From: Dehalococcoidia bacterium
GTDB taxonomy: Bacteria > Chloroflexota > Dehalococcoidia > Dehalococcoidales > UBA3254
NCBI GenBank assembly: GCA_025361145.1
Contig: JANYAV010000017.1
Coordinates: forward strand, 1 to 41,391
Length of the DNA: 41,391 nucleotides
Reading direction: 5' to 3'
Made by a program: the position numbers and the translations under genes. Positions 1-8,556 of the stretch are shown piece by piece. Below the pieces are notes generated by a model. The model saw only the letters and a list, made by a program, of their open reading frames with translations. It did no database searches and was not told where the DNA came from. Position 1 is the stretch's first letter. Every line of letters starts with the position of its first letter.

Positions 1-534
1 TCTGGTGCCCACAGTAATTGAATTAGCATCCTGGGCTAGGGTGGGGAGCCCCTCTAGGGTGTTGGTTTTCTCATCGTAGATAAAACCCATGGCGAAACTA
101 TCAGCTGGCACCTTGACCGGTATGGTCACTTCCATTATTTCTGCCGCAAGACCGCCACCGTTATCTATTTTGATCAGCGGTGTTAAGGGGTTAAAATTCT
201 CACCAAATGTATGCTTGTTGATAGGAGCGTAAGAAATTTTAAACTCCAGATTGTTCGCATAAGCTCCGGGAGGCACACCCAGAACCATCCCATTTATTGG
301 ACTATCTGGTTGGTTAAGTGTAAAACTGCCACCCTGGGGAGTGACCGGGATAGGGGAGGACTCAATCACGGTGCCGATAGATATCGTGCCGGTGGTACCA
401 CGGGGTGGAGCAGCGGTGATGCCTGGGGATTTGGTAGTACTACCAGTTTGGCTACCCCCACAAGCGCTCAATAGTGAAACAATGGTAACCAGGGCAGCGA
501 TGATCAGGATCCCGATCTTTCGAGCCAAGTTCAT
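1..534 (-). CDS. Secreted lipoprotein, C-terminally cut by the window edge
   Basis: The reading frame is open from the ATG at 534 to the window edge, giving 178 codons of a longer protein. Residues 1-25 form a lipoprotein signal: a positive N-terminus, a hydrophobic stretch and a lipobox LSAC with Cys25, followed by a Gly/Ser/Thr-rich linker. The remainder is beta-rich with phrases such as GMVLGVPPGAYANN, and I do not recognise the family. It should be tethered to the outer face of the membrane. The Shine-Dalgarno GAGGAG directly abuts the ATG, which is too close. The TTG two codons later (528) has a better 6-nt spacing and may be the real start. The frame and lipobox are seen; function is unknown. 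Confidence 0.75.
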   Translation of the reverse strand, partial: MNLARKIGILIIAALVTIVSLLSACGGSQTGSTTKSPGITAAPPRGTTGTISIGTVIESSPIPVTPQGGSFTLNQPDSPINGMVLGVPPGAYANNLEFKISYAPINKHTFGENFNPLTPLIKIDNGGGLAAEIMEVTIPVKVPADSFAMGFIYDEKTNTLEGLPTLAQDANSITVGTR

Positions 535-572
535 CTCCTCTTATTACTCTTTCTTTAATGGGGCCAACCCTG

Positions 573-601
573 ATTATACTTATTAACCTGGAGTTCAGCA
601 A
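573..601 (-). promoter_or_regulatory. Probable promoter of the partial lipoprotein gene
   Basis: On the minus strand a perfect -10 TATAAT (573-578) is preceded by TTGCTG (596-601) with a 17-nt spacer, about 40 nt upstream of the lipoprotein start. The -35 matches the consensus only in its first half. Confidence 0.45.
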
Positions 602-672
602 ACGTCTCAACGATTTTTGGGTTTTTAAATTTAGTAATTGAAGTGTACCTTCATACTATATAACATGTAGAT

Positions 673-1356
673 ATGATACAGATTGCGAGCGTGATACTGT
701 TGGCTCTAGCACCCTGCGCCTTCTGGCTCTGGTTGATTTATAAAGGCGATAGATATCAACCCGAGCCTAAAATTCAGATTATCAAGATCTTTTTATTGGG
801 TGCTGCTGTGGCTATACCAGTCGCGATTATCGAATCCATATTATATCCCGGTTCTGTTCAAGCCCAACTGACTCTTTCTGCTGCTGCTTATGTATCTTTT
901 GGGGTAGCTGGAATTACTGAAGAAGCGGCGAAATTTATGACTGTCAGAATAGGTATTTATCGCAGCCGCTTTTTCAATGAACCTTCGGATGGTCTAGTTT
1001 ACGCAGCCGCGGCTGCTCTGGGATTTGCCACCTTGGAAAATGTGTTTTATATTATCAATTTCGGCTGGCAGGTAATCCTCGTCAGAGGAATGTTCTCGAA
1101 TTTGGCGCATGTATTGTTTTCGGCCTTATGGGGCTATCCTCTGGCGCTGGTTAAGCTAAAAATAAAAGCGAAAATATGGCTATGGCTAGGGTTGATAGGC
1201 GCCATCACGGCCCATGGCCTGTTCGACTTTCTTTTCTTCACCCAATCGGTTTACACCTGGCTGGTAATCCCTTTGTTCCTGGCTATGATTATCGTTTTTA
1301 TCTTGATGCTAAGGCATTCTAACCGTATTTCGCAATTTAACCCCCACCGTTCCTAA
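673..1356 (+). CDS. prsW: PrsW-family intramembrane metalloprotease
   Basis: This 227-residue polytopic membrane protein belongs to the PrsW family (CPBP/Abi-like), whose Bacillus member starts site-1 cleavage of an anti-sigma factor. The family motifs are visible: EExxK at Glu83-Glu84 (GITEEAAKF), LENVFY with Glu122, His146 in the segment NLAHVLFS, and His181 in ITAHGLFDF. These are the proposed metal-binding and catalytic residues, so the enzyme looks active. Its length is typical of the compact family members. No strong Shine-Dalgarno precedes the ATG, and the mRNA may be nearly leaderless. No anti-sigma factor gene is nearby, so the substrate is unknown. Homologues are often annotated only as a glutamic-type or PrsW family protease. 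Confidence 0.85.
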   Translation: MIQIASVILLALAPCAFWLWLIYKGDRYQPEPKIQIIKIFLLGAAVAIPVAIIESILYPGSVQAQLTLSAAAYVSFGVAGITEEAAKFMTVRIGIYRSRFFNEPSDGLVYAAAAALGFATLENVFYIINFGWQVILVRGMFSNLAHVLFSALWGYPLALVKLKIKAKIWLWLGLIGAITAHGLFDFLFFTQSVYTWLVIPLFLAMIIVFILMLRHSNRISQFNPHRS

Positions 1357-1387
1357 TGTAAAACCTTATCTCGGGATATGAAATTTA

Positions 1388-1418
1388 AGGCGTCCTTTCG
1401 AATTAGGGATGCCTTTTT
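1388..1418 (+). terminator. Rho-independent terminator after prsW
   Basis: The arm AGGCGTCC (1388-1395) pairs with GGATGCCT (1407-1414), with one G-T pair, followed by a run of five T. It lies 32 nt after the prsW stop and separates that gene from the MFS gene. Confidence 0.65.
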
Positions 1419-1508
1419 AGGGGGAAATCACTTTAAAGCAATGGGAAATCTTAAGCTAATTAGGTTATATAGATATAAATTAAGATCGATCGGAAGATTG
1501 AGGTAAAG

Positions 1509-2732
1509 ATGGATTCCGATTCCTCAGAAAAGGAAGTCAGAAAAAACCGGATAACAACAATCACCTTGACTGTGATATGTCAGAGTTTTCAAGCGCTTTC
1601 CATGGGTGGGATCGCCCTCCTCCTGCCTTTGATACGGCAAGATCTGGGATTGAGCTTCACCCAGGGCGGAAGTCTGGCGGCAGCCACGACCCTGGTCTAC
1701 GCTTTAATGCAAATTCCAGTTGGTTCTTTATCAGACCGTTTCAGCCCAAAACGGTTGTTCGTTATAGGCGTTCTGGGAGCTACTATCCTTACTCTTACTT
1801 TTGCGCTGGTCACCAATTACTGGCAGGCCATGGTCAATCAGATGCTGAGCGGATTTTTCCGTGCCCTTATTTTTACGCCTGGCATGGCCCTATTAACCGG
1901 CTGGTTTCCATCTAATCGAAGAGCCACTGCTACAGGTTTGTTTCTTGTCGGTGGATTATCCGGCAGCGTTATATTTAATATCCTTGGCCCATTGATCGTA
2001 GCTCTATCCAACTGGCATATTGCCTTTATCAGTGTTGCTTCTCTAGGTATTTTGGTTGCGCTTATTATGATGAAGTATGGCAAAGAATCGCCGACTCAAA
2101 TTGATCGCAGAAAAGCCAGTATTCTAGAGGCGTTGCTATTGTTCCGTTCTCGGCTGATGTGGCTTTGTGGGAGTCTGCAAGTTGTCCGTTACGCCACGAT
2201 GCTGGGCATTACCTATTGGTTACCCAGTTTTTTAATCAATGAAAAGGGAATATCTTTGCAGTACGTGGGGTATATCATCGCTGCCCAGGCTATCCTTATC
2301 GCTCCTTCCAATATCCTGGGCGGATACGTATCAGACCGACTTAAAAACCCCATAATAGTGATTATGGTATCGTTGGCTGTTCTGGGGATTACAGCCGTAT
2401 TGTTGGTTTCTATTAATAGCATGCTTTTTTTGATTATATGCATTGTCATCAATGCTATTTTCTTGCAGATGTATTTTGGTCCTCTTTTCTCAATACCGGT
2501 TGAGATATTGGGTTTGCGCAAAGCCGGGATTTCCACCGGTTTTAGCAATTTCTTCGCCAATATGGGAGGATTCGGCGCGACTTATCTACTGGGCTGGCTA
2601 AAAGATACTACGGGAATGTTCAAGTATGGATTTCTAATCATTGCCATGCTATGTTTACTCGGTTTGATCCCTACCTTTATGCTGGCACGACAAAGGCACC
2701 ACTATTTGGCTAATTCAATTCAGGGGAATTAG
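1509..2732 (+). CDS. MFS transporter
   Basis: This 407-residue major facilitator superfamily permease has about 12 hydrophobic helices. The loop between helices 2 and 3 carries the MFS signature, seen as PVGSLSDRFSPKR near residues 70-83, and a related motif GGYVSDRLKNP recurs in the second half, as expected from the internal duplication. The distribution resembles NNP/OPA-like or cyanate-type anion transporters, but the substrate cannot be read from sequence. The start is supported by GAGG five bases before the ATG. The gene is monocistronic: the upstream prsW has its own terminator and the next gene is convergent. It should act in the cytoplasmic membrane as a proton-coupled importer or exporter. 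Confidence 0.85.
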   Translation: MDSDSSEKEVRKNRITTITLTVICQSFQALSMGGIALLLPLIRQDLGLSFTQGGSLAAATTLVYALMQIPVGSLSDRFSPKRLFVIGVLGATILTLTFALVTNYWQAMVNQMLSGFFRALIFTPGMALLTGWFPSNRRATATGLFLVGGLSGSVIFNILGPLIVALSNWHIAFISVASLGILVALIMMKYGKESPTQIDRRKASILEALLLFRSRLMWLCGSLQVVRYATMLGITYWLPSFLINEKGISLQYVGYIIAAQAILIAPSNILGGYVSDRLKNPIIVIMVSLAVLGITAVLLVSINSMLFLIICIVINAIFLQMYFGPLFSIPVEILGLRKAGISTGFSNFFANMGGFGATYLLGWLKDTTGMFKYGFLIIAMLCLLGLIPTFMLARQRHHYLANSIQGN

Positions 2733-2770
2733 TATCAGTATTTTAATATAAGCCTTTCTAATAAATTGCA

Positions 2771-3244
2771 TTACTTCGATTTTGTTTTGGGGTGTATCAG
2801 CAGCACAGGCAGATCAGAATGTCTGATTACATAATCCGCTACACTGCCTAATATTACCCTTCCCAAGCCACTCCGGCCGTGCGTAGCTAGCGCTATTAAC
2901 TCTATCCCATGATTACCGCTGTATTCAATAATGGCTTGTCCCGCAATTCCCACGGCAGATTCAAAAGATAACCTTATTTTCTTTTCAGATAGGATTTTAT
3001 CAGCTACGGATTTTAGATACGTTTCGGCGGCGTTCTTCTCAGTAAAGATCAGGTTTTCCCTGTTCATAGTATCTACTGGGACACCCGGTATTCCAGGTAC
3101 TCCCGGAGTGATAAAGTAAGGCTCAGAAACGGTCATAAAAAGTACCAATTCGCTATCAAAACGCTCAGCTTGTTCCTCGGCATAGGGTAAAACCTTTTCT
3201 GCCAGTTCAGAGCCATCAAGACAGACTAAGATCTTTTTAAACAT
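2771..3244 (-). CDS. Universal stress protein, UspA family
   Basis: This 157-residue single Usp domain starts with the typical strand MFKKILVCLDGSELAEKVLPYA and ends with the nucleotide-binding signature GRSGLGRVILGSVADYVI, then PVLLIHPK. The G-2X-G-9X-G-S pattern indicates the ATP-binding subclass. The region around residues 45-60 holds a Pro/Gly-rich insert (PGVPGIPGVP) common in archaeal and Chloroflexota members. It is probably a cytoplasmic dimer that responds to starvation or redox stress. A strong GGAGGGA precedes the ATG. It is convergent with the MFS gene (38-nt gap) and has no operon partner. Confidence 0.93.
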   Translation of the reverse strand: MFKKILVCLDGSELAEKVLPYAEEQAERFDSELVLFMTVSEPYFITPGVPGIPGVPVDTMNRENLIFTEKNAAETYLKSVADKILSEKKIRLSFESAVGIAGQAIIEYSGNHGIELIALATHGRSGLGRVILGSVADYVIRHSDLPVLLIHPKTKSK

Positions 3245-3304
3245 TTTACTTTCCCTCCGTACCGAATTATCTTGTAGCCACCCAGCTTATTTCATTATAT
3301 GTTT

Positions 3305-4462
3305 TTAATTTACAAACAGTTTATAGAACAGGCTATAATTAGTCATATTGACCCTTTCATTAGTATTGCCTACTGTTGCTACCAGCACCACGGTATAGAC
3401 CCCTGGCCCTTTGATGAGTATTTTGCTAATATCCTCTTGAATATCAAACCAACCATGGTAATTAAAACTACCGGTAGTAGGCACAATCTCCCTGGGAGAT
3501 AGGTTAGGGTAATAGCTTCCAGGTGGGGGAGGCTGCAGGATAGCTCCTACTTGTTGCCCCAACCCGTAATGATGGTAAATATCCTGGTTCAACTGGGCGG
3601 TAGTAAGAGGTTGAGGAGGCGTGTCATAGGTTATAATAATATTCTCTAATTTGATATCATTCTGTGTGAAATGTCCTGTTAAAGAAAGAATGTTGCCTTC
3701 AAGAGTCGGCGGTTTACTATATTCCACGTACTCGCCTTCAAACTGCTGTACCAAAGCCACGGTCTCGGTATTATAGGCGATTCCCAGGCTGACCTTTTTA
3801 TGCCATTTGTTCAGCATGTTCACCTTATGCCCATCATTCGGAGCAATCTCTGCCATCATGCTAGATTGTAGATGGGCTAATTTGAGTTCAATGGAATTTA
3901 ATTGAGGATCGTTTGTAGAGAGGTAAGCGCTATTTTCTTGTTCGTAATTCAATCCGCCTGCCACTGTATAGCGCATATAAGGTTTCAGACCGTCGGTTCC
4001 CCAGTGGGCAGCCTGGTAATTGTTATCCAGCATATCTTGGGCATGCTCTTGGGCAGCGGCGTTATAGCTTAATACCACAGGGTTAAAGCCTGCGTCCTGG
4101 CGGTCTTTATTGATGAGTTCCAGCACATAAGCTTCTGTCCCTGTAGGTATATATGACTTGGCTGTTGGGGTGTAAATCGGTGATGTGGGGGGAGGTGGTT
4201 CGGCATTTGGCGTTGCTGGTTCAGGGGTGGATGACGATGACATTGGGGGTGTAGTAGTTGTTGGGGTAATCGAAGGTGAAGGAGAAGGTGTGGGAGTCGT
4301 TTGAATCACCGTCTGAGAAGAGTTAGCAGTTGTTGATATTACAGGTGCAACAGCGGTGCTATTCACTGGTGCCGCAGAGCAGGCAGCCAGTATCAGAACC
4401 ATGATTATACTTGCCATAACTACCAGATATTTCTTGCCGCCTATTTTTGCAATATAGCGCAT
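3305..4462 (-). CDS. CAP-domain (SCP/PR-1-like) lipoprotein
   Basis: This 385-residue exported protein has a lipoprotein signal with Cys28 (lipobox ILAAC). A long Pro/Ser/Thr-rich linker follows (about residues 35-105), which is likely to span the cell-surface layer. The CAP domain starts near residue 110 with YVLELINKDRQDAGFNPVVLS and continues through AAQEHAQDML, HWGTDGLKPYMRY and a downstream ENSAYL. These correspond to the cavity His and Glu residues of the family. The C-terminal 130 residues contain a beta-rich part I do not recognise. CAP proteins are secreted and their bacterial roles are poorly known. AAGGAG lies 7 bases before the ATG. The gene is probably separate from the downstream usp gene (60-nt gap). 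Confidence 0.85.
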   Translation of the reverse strand: MRYIAKIGGKKYLVVMASIIMVLILAACSAAPVNSTAVAPVISTTANSSQTVIQTTPTPSPSPSITPTTTTPPMSSSSTPEPATPNAEPPPPTSPIYTPTAKSYIPTGTEAYVLELINKDRQDAGFNPVVLSYNAAAQEHAQDMLDNNYQAAHWGTDGLKPYMRYTVAGGLNYEQENSAYLSTNDPQLNSIELKLAHLQSSMMAEIAPNDGHKVNMLNKWHKKVSLGIAYNTETVALVQQFEGEYVEYSKPPTLEGNILSLTGHFTQNDIKLENIIITYDTPPQPLTTAQLNQDIYHHYGLGQQVGAILQPPPPGSYYPNLSPREIVPTTGSFNYHGWFDIQEDISKILIKGPGVYTVVLVATVGNTNERVNMTNYSLFYKLFVN

Positions 4463-4539
4463 AACTTGCTCCTTCCGTTTCTAAACTGTTCCTTGGTTTG
4501 GATAGAGGCTAAGGTGTACCACAGAAATCAGGTAGATGC

Positions 4540-4830
4540 TTACGAAAGAGAATCGCGATTAACGACGTGCATCATCAGGCTCAGAATCGAGATCACCATA
4601 AAGACGTACCCTCCGATTCGCAAAGCCATCATATACCAGACACCCGTGGCAGTGCCTCCAATTGTGAAAATATGAGAGATGCCCAGCAGCATCCAGGCGA
4701 TGCCGAAAAACAGCCAGAAGATCATTTTTTGTCTGGTATGGCGCAGGATAGTTGTGTATCCCCAAATTGACATGAAAACCAGAAGCCAGGCGAAACCCAG
4801 ATTCACATAGTAAATAATTGGGGTGTTCAT
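4540..4830 (-). CDS. Small three-helix membrane protein of unknown function
   Basis: This 96-residue protein has about three hydrophobic helices: residues 8-27, 36-57 and 66-88. A basic loop (RHTRQK) follows the first helix. The start is firmly set by GGAGGAG six to seven bases before the ATG. I do not recognise a family. It lies 69 nt downstream of uppS on the same strand and 77 nt upstream of the CAP lipoprotein, so it could be read from the uppS transcript. A second open frame over the same DNA (to 4876) is a shadow, with no ribosome binding site and unlikely composition. Confidence 0.7.
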   Translation of the reverse strand: MNTPIIYYVNLGFAWLLVFMSIWGYTTILRHTRQKMIFWLFFGIAWMLLGISHIFTIGGTATGVWYMMALRIGGYVFMVISILSLMMHVVNRDSLS

Positions 4831-4899
4831 AAACGCTCCTCCTTACATCACGTAACAGGATTAAATGTGATATCATATAGATTCTTCAATATATCCGCT

Positions 4900-5589
4900 C
4901 TATAAACCTCCGAATCGCCTTTTACGTTTTGTGAAGGCCGATAGAGCGCGTTGTACCTGTTTGGGGGTAAAATCTGGCCAGAGTATTTTGGTGAAATAAA
5001 ATTCGGCATAAGCAGCCTGCCAGAGTAAAAAATTACTAATTCGCAATTCGCCCCCGGTACGTATTACCAGGTCAACATCCGGAATACCCGCGGTGTACAA
5101 ATTGGCGGCAAATATTTGTTCATCGATCTTCGTGGGGGGAATATTCTGTTCAACTATTTTACGAGCGGCGTCGGCTAGTTCTTGGCGTCCGCCGTAATTA
5201 AAAGCGAAAATCAAAACCATGCCATTGTTGTGTTGGGTGAGACTGCAAGCCCTCCCTATGGCATTACCCACCCCAAGGGGCAGTTCATGCAAACGTCCAG
5301 CATGCTTGATCCGGATGTTCTGCTGGTGCATCTCAGCGGCTTCCTGACCTATTCTGTCCTCCAGGATCTGAAACAATCCCTGGACTTCTTCTTCAGGACG
5401 GCTCCAATTTTCACTGGAAAAGCCGTATAGAGTAACATACCGTACCTGGTTATCAAGCAGTGTAGCTACCACCGAGCGAATACGATTAACCCCAGCCAGA
5501 TGACCGGCCAATCGCGGTAGTCCCCGCCGTTCCGCCCATCTGCCGTTCCCATCCATGATAATTGCCACATGGGCCGGTAGGTTGTTCAC
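4900..5589 (-). CDS. uppS: Isoprenyl transferase (undecaprenyl diphosphate synthase)
   Basis: UppS condenses isopentenyl diphosphate onto farnesyl diphosphate to give the C55 carrier for cell-wall glycans. This 229-residue cis-prenyltransferase shows the catalytic N-terminal block HVAIIMDGNGRWA (Asp13), the GH pair near residue 29, YGFSSENWSRP, and the C-terminal block RTGGELRISNFLLWQAAYAEFYF-like signature, where the usual RTSGE Ser is Gly. The length is slightly short for the family (about 240-250) but all motifs are present. It is the third gene of pyrH-frr-uppS, 18 nt after frr. In many bacteria cdsA and dxr follow; here the order stops and a small membrane protein follows instead. Confidence 0.95.
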   Translation of the reverse strand: MNNLPAHVAIIMDGNGRWAERRGLPRLAGHLAGVNRIRSVVATLLDNQVRYVTLYGFSSENWSRPEEEVQGLFQILEDRIGQEAAEMHQQNIRIKHAGRLHELPLGVGNAIGRACSLTQHNNGMVLIFAFNYGGRQELADAARKIVEQNIPPTKIDEQIFAANLYTAGIPDVDLVIRTGGELRISNFLLWQAAYAEFYFTKILWPDFTPKQVQRALSAFTKRKRRFGGL

Positions 5590-5607
5590 AATATCACATC
5601 CGCTGGT

Positions 5608-6165
5608 CTAGACTGACAGCAGTTCTTTTTCTTTTTCCTGGGCGATTTTTTCAGCTACAGCGATATGGTTATCTGTGATTTTTTGAAGCTGATCCTGGGC
5701 GTGCCTGGATTCATCTTGCGAAATGGCCTTGGCTTTCTCAGCTTTTTTCAGTTCATCCAGGGCGTCGCGTCTAAGATTCCGCACCGCTACTCGGCGTTCC
5801 TCTAATCGTTTATGAACTATCTTAGTGAGTTCCTGACGGCGCTCTTCGCTGAGCAGGGGGATATTGAGCCGGATTAAGCGGCCGTCGTTAAGAGGGTTCA
5901 ATCCCAAATCGGATTTCAAAATAGCCTGCTCGATTCCGTGTAGGCTACCAGGATCCCAGGGCTGGATAACCAACAAACGGGCCTCCGGAACTGTGATCCC
6001 CGCGAGCTGATTGAGGGGTGTGGCTACTCCGGCGTAATCCACTTTGATATGCTCCACCAAGGAAGGGCTAGCCCTACCAGTGCGGATAGTGGCCAGCTCT
6101 TGCCTTAAGCCTTCCGAAACGGCTTTCATTTTCTTGTCTACGACACCCAGGATAGTACTCGACAT
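5608..6165 (-). CDS. frr: Ribosome recycling factor
   Basis: RRF splits post-termination ribosomes together with EF-G. The 185-residue length is exactly that of the family. Typical features are ELATIRTGRASPSLVEHIKVDYAG near residues 23-46, the TPLNQLA segment, GLNPLNDGRLIRLNIPLLSEERRQEL, and the coiled C-terminal helix with RRDALDELKKAEK. The gene sits 3 nt after pyrH, so the two are translationally linked. This pyrH-frr-uppS order is conserved in many bacteria. Confidence 0.97.
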   Translation of the reverse strand: MSSTILGVVDKKMKAVSEGLRQELATIRTGRASPSLVEHIKVDYAGVATPLNQLAGITVPEARLLVIQPWDPGSLHGIEQAILKSDLGLNPLNDGRLIRLNIPLLSEERRQELTKIVHKRLEERRVAVRNLRRDALDELKKAEKAKAISQDESRHAQDQLQKITDNHIAVAEKIAQEKEKELLSV

Positions 6166-6168
6166 CTC

Positions 6169-6894
6169 TTACACCTCGCTTTCTACTATTGTTCCGATCG
6201 GTTCACCCTCAGCGGCATGCTCGACACCTCCAGGGGCTTCGACATCGAAGACGATGATGGGTAGCTTGTTTTCCATACACAGTGAAAAAGCCGTGGAATC
6301 CATTACTCTCAAACGTAGATTCAAGGCTTCCAGATGAGTGAGTTTATCGAATTTAATGGCGTTGGGGTCCTTCTTGGGGTCGGCGCTGTATATTCCGTCA
6401 ACATGGTTTTTCGCCATTAGCAATACCTGGGCTTCGATCTCAATGGCGCGCAGGGCGGCGGCGGTGTCGGTGGTCATATAGGGGTTGCCTGTCCCGGCTG
6501 CAAAGATGACTACCCGGCCTTTTTCAAGGTGGCGGATTGCTCGGCGGCGAATGAACATTTCTGCTACCTGATTAATTTCCAGGGCGGACTGAGTGCGGGT
6601 AACGATGCCCATCTTTTCCAGGGCATCCTGTAGAGAAAGAGCGTTTATTACTGTAGCCAACATGCCAGCATAATCAGCGGTGACTCTATCCATGCCGTTA
6701 CGGGCCACCTCGGCACCTCGCCAAATATTGCCCCCTCCAACCACCACTGCTACCTGGATACCCATCTGGCTAACGTTTTTAATCTGCCCAGCGATTTTGA
6801 TAAGTGTAGATTGATCGGTGCCGTAGCCGGTTTTCCCGGCAAAGGCTTCCCCGCTAAGCTTCAGGAGTACTCTGGAATATCTCTTCTTGGGCAT
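6169..6894 (-). CDS. pyrH: UMP kinase
   Basis: PyrH phosphorylates UMP to UDP, a hexameric amino-acid-kinase-fold enzyme of pyrimidine nucleotide synthesis. The 241 residues include the N-terminal lysine block [11 protein letters not shown], the glycine-rich [11 protein letters not shown], the [19 protein letters not shown] loop, [12 protein letters not shown] and the closing [15 protein letters not shown] precedes the ATG. The gene follows tsf but is separated by a terminator and a 145-nt gap, so it probably has its own promoter (see 6972-6980) besides read-through. A small inverted repeat (ACGGTC 6915-6920 / GACCGT 6927-6932) lies in its leader. Confidence 0.97.
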   Translation of the reverse strand: MPKKRYSRVLLKLSGEAFAGKTGYGTDQSTLIKIAGQIKNVSQMGIQVAVVVGGGNIWRGAEVARNGMDRVTADYAGMLATVINALSLQDALEKMGIVTRTQSALEINQVAEMFIRRRAIRHLEKGRVVIFAAGTGNPYMTTDTAAALRAIEIEAQVLLMAKNHVDGIYSADPKKDPNAIKFDKLTHLEALNLRLRVMDSTAFSLCMENKLPIIVFDVEAPGGVEHAAEGEPIGTIVESEV

Positions 6895-6971
6895 TTTGCT
6901 CCTATGCTCGTCTTACGGTCCGTTTAGACCGTTTATTCTAGTTTACATTAAAAAGCAATGTGTTTCCAGAT

Positions 6972-6980
6972 ATTATACCA
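6972..6980 (-). promoter_or_regulatory. Candidate extended -10 promoter for pyrH-frr-uppS
   Basis: The minus strand reads TGGTATAAT, a TGn extended -10 element, directly after the tsf terminator and about 78 nt before the pyrH ATG. No good -35 is seen, because that region is the terminator stem. Confidence 0.4.
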
Positions 6981-6984
6981 TAAT

Positions 6985-7018
6985 AAAAAAACCGCCATTT
7001 CATTTACGAAATGGCGGT
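6985..7018 (-). terminator. Rho-independent terminator of rpsB-tsf
   Basis: A perfect 11-bp stem (ACCGCCATTTC at 6991-7001 with its complement at 7008-7018) encloses a 6-nt loop. On the minus strand it is followed by a T-rich tract (6985-6992). It lies 21 nt after the tsf stop. Confidence 0.9.
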
Positions 7019-7039
7019 TCAGTACCGAGGGTAAACCAG

Positions 7040-7543
7040 CTATTTGCCCAATTCAAATCTGGCAAAATGACTAATTACAATATTCTCACCGGTTTTGGCA
7101 ATAACCTCGGTGACCATATCCTGTATATTTTTGGCCGGATCTTTGATGTACGGTTGCATCAAAAGACAGACATTCTGAAAATCCACTTCAACACCGGTCG
7201 GACAACTATCTTTAGACAGATATTGGGGATCCATGGCCGCTACCTGCATAGCGATATTTCTGGCTAGATCTTGAAACTCAGCAGTGCGTGCCACGAAATC
7301 AGTCTCACAGTTTACTTCCACCAGAGCGCCGATGCGGCCGCCAGCGTGAATATAAGAAGCTACCAGGCCTTGGTTGGCGGTGCGCCCCGCAGATTTTTGA
7401 GCTTTCACAAATCCAAGTTTTTGAAGTAACTCTAAAGCTTTGGCTTTGTCACCGTTAGTTTCTTTTAAAGCATTCCGGCAGTCCATGATTCCGGCGCTGG
7501 ATTCCTGTCTTAGATCTTTAATTTGTTCGGTTGTAATTTCCAA
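7040..7543 (-). CDS. tsf: Elongation factor Ts (short form)
   Basis: EF-Ts exchanges GDP on EF-Tu. I place the start at the TTG at 7543 (ITTEQIKDLRQESSAGIMDCRNAL follows), because GGGGGA lies four to five bases upstream and the longer frame would overlap rpsB by 89 nt with non-homologous residues. This gives 167 residues: the N-terminal UBA-like domain, then the core with CETDFVARTAEFQDLARNIAMQVAA. The core has one subdomain instead of two, as in other short EF-Ts proteins of Chloroflexota and Thermus type. The gene is 16 nt downstream of rpsB and ends before a strong terminator. Confidence 0.95.
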   Translation of the reverse strand: MEITTEQIKDLRQESSAGIMDCRNALKETNGDKAKALELLQKLGFVKAQKSAGRTANQGLVASYIHAGGRIGALVEVNCETDFVARTAEFQDLARNIAMQVAAMDPQYLSKDSCPTGVEVDFQNVCLLMQPYIKDPAKNIQDMVTEVIAKTGENIVISHFARFELGK

Positions 7544-7559
7544 ATTATCCCCCAAAAAT

Positions 7560-8369
7560 TTATTCTTTATTTTTGCCGGTAATCGCATCGGCTTCTCCCA
7601 GAACAGCCGCCATGGCGCTGGCGGGAGGAGCGGTAGCAGCAGCTTCAATCGCGGCTATCTCGTCTTCTTTGGGTGCGATCACCTGAATTCCCTTGCCTTC
7701 GATTACCGCGTCAGCCATCTTGGAACAGATTAGCTTAACGGCGCGAATTGCGTCATCATTGGCTGGGATGATTACATCCAGGTCATCAGGATTACAATTG
7801 GTATCGCAGATAGCGATCACTTTTACGCCCACTCGGTGAGCTTCCATCAGCGCGATCTTGTCCTTGGAGGGATCGACAATGAAAAGAGCTGTTGGGATCC
7901 TAGTCATTTCTTTGATGCCGCCTAACTGCCTGTTCAAGCGCACTATTTCCTCATCCAGTTTGGAGGCTTCTTTCTTAGGCAAGCGGTCAAATTCACCCTT
8001 AGATTTCTGGTCTTCCAGGCGGACCAGATGATCGATACGAGACTGGATGGTAGTGAAGTTGGTAAGAGTGCCACCCAGCCAGCGGGTATTAACATAATAC
8101 ATACCGCAGCGTTTAGCTTCAGAATCTACCGATTCCTGAGCTTGTTTCTTGGTGCCCACAAATAAAATGGTGCCGCCGTCAGCCACCAGTTGTTTTACAT
8201 ATTCCTGTGCTTTGGCCAGAAGTTTAACGGTCTGTTCAAGGTCAATAATATGAATACCATTACGTTTGGTGAAGATATATTTTTTCATCCTGGGATGCCA
8301 GCCACTGGCCTGGTGACCAAAATGGGCACCGGATTCTAGTAATTGTTTGATTGAATTGGTATCTGCCAA
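7560..8369 (-). CDS. rpsB: 30S ribosomal protein S2
   Basis: S2 binds the 16S rRNA neck region. The 269-residue protein opens with [27 protein letters not shown] and contains [32 protein letters not shown] and [36 protein letters not shown]-type signatures. The start codon is TTG at 8367-8369, supported by GAGAGG seven bases upstream. The Ala-rich C-terminal tail is an extension beyond the usual ~235-residue core. It is the first gene of the rpsB-tsf transcript. Confidence 0.97.
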   Translation of the reverse strand: MADTNSIKQLLESGAHFGHQASGWHPRMKKYIFTKRNGIHIIDLEQTVKLLAKAQEYVKQLVADGGTILFVGTKKQAQESVDSEAKRCGMYYVNTRWLGGTLTNFTTIQSRIDHLVRLEDQKSKGEFDRLPKKEASKLDEEIVRLNRQLGGIKEMTRIPTALFIVDPSKDKIALMEAHRVGVKVIAICDTNCNPDDLDVIIPANDDAIRAVKLICSKMADAVIEGKGIQVIAPKEDEIAAIEAAATAPPASAMAAVLGEADAITGKNKE

Positions 8370-8408
8370 AGTAATACCTCTCTAATTATATTTTGCTAAC
8401 TATGGAAA

Positions 8409-8437
8409 AGTATAACATAACCATGGTGTCATGGCAA
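8409..8437 (-). promoter_or_regulatory. Promoter of rpsB-tsf
   Basis: The minus strand carries TTGCCA (8432-8437), a 17-nt spacer and TATACT (8409-8414), each close to the sigma-70 consensus. The predicted start near 8402 leaves a leader of about 33 nt before the rpsB TTG. Confidence 0.8.
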
Positions 8438-8503
8438 TAAAAAAATAATTATGTGTTAATAAAACCAATACAAAAATGGCTAAATATTCATAAACAGTAA
8501 ATA

Positions 8504-8537
8504 AAAATACCTTCCGATTATAATCGGAAGGTATTTT
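8504..8537 (-). terminator. Terminator of the methylmalonyl-CoA operon
   Basis: This is a perfect palindrome with 17-nt arms (8504-8520 and 8521-8537), including CTTCCGATTA and TAATCGGAAG, ending in T runs on both strands. It lies 20 nt after the carboxyltransferase stop. Its symmetry would let it stop transcription from either side. Confidence 0.85.
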
Positions 8538-8556
8538 AGCGAGATTAGTCAGAGGC

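Noticed and set aside
7544-7648. N-terminal extension of tsf overlapping rpsB
   Set aside because: The extra residues are a shadow of the rpsB tail; the TTG at 7543 has a ribosome binding site and the conserved N-terminus follows it.
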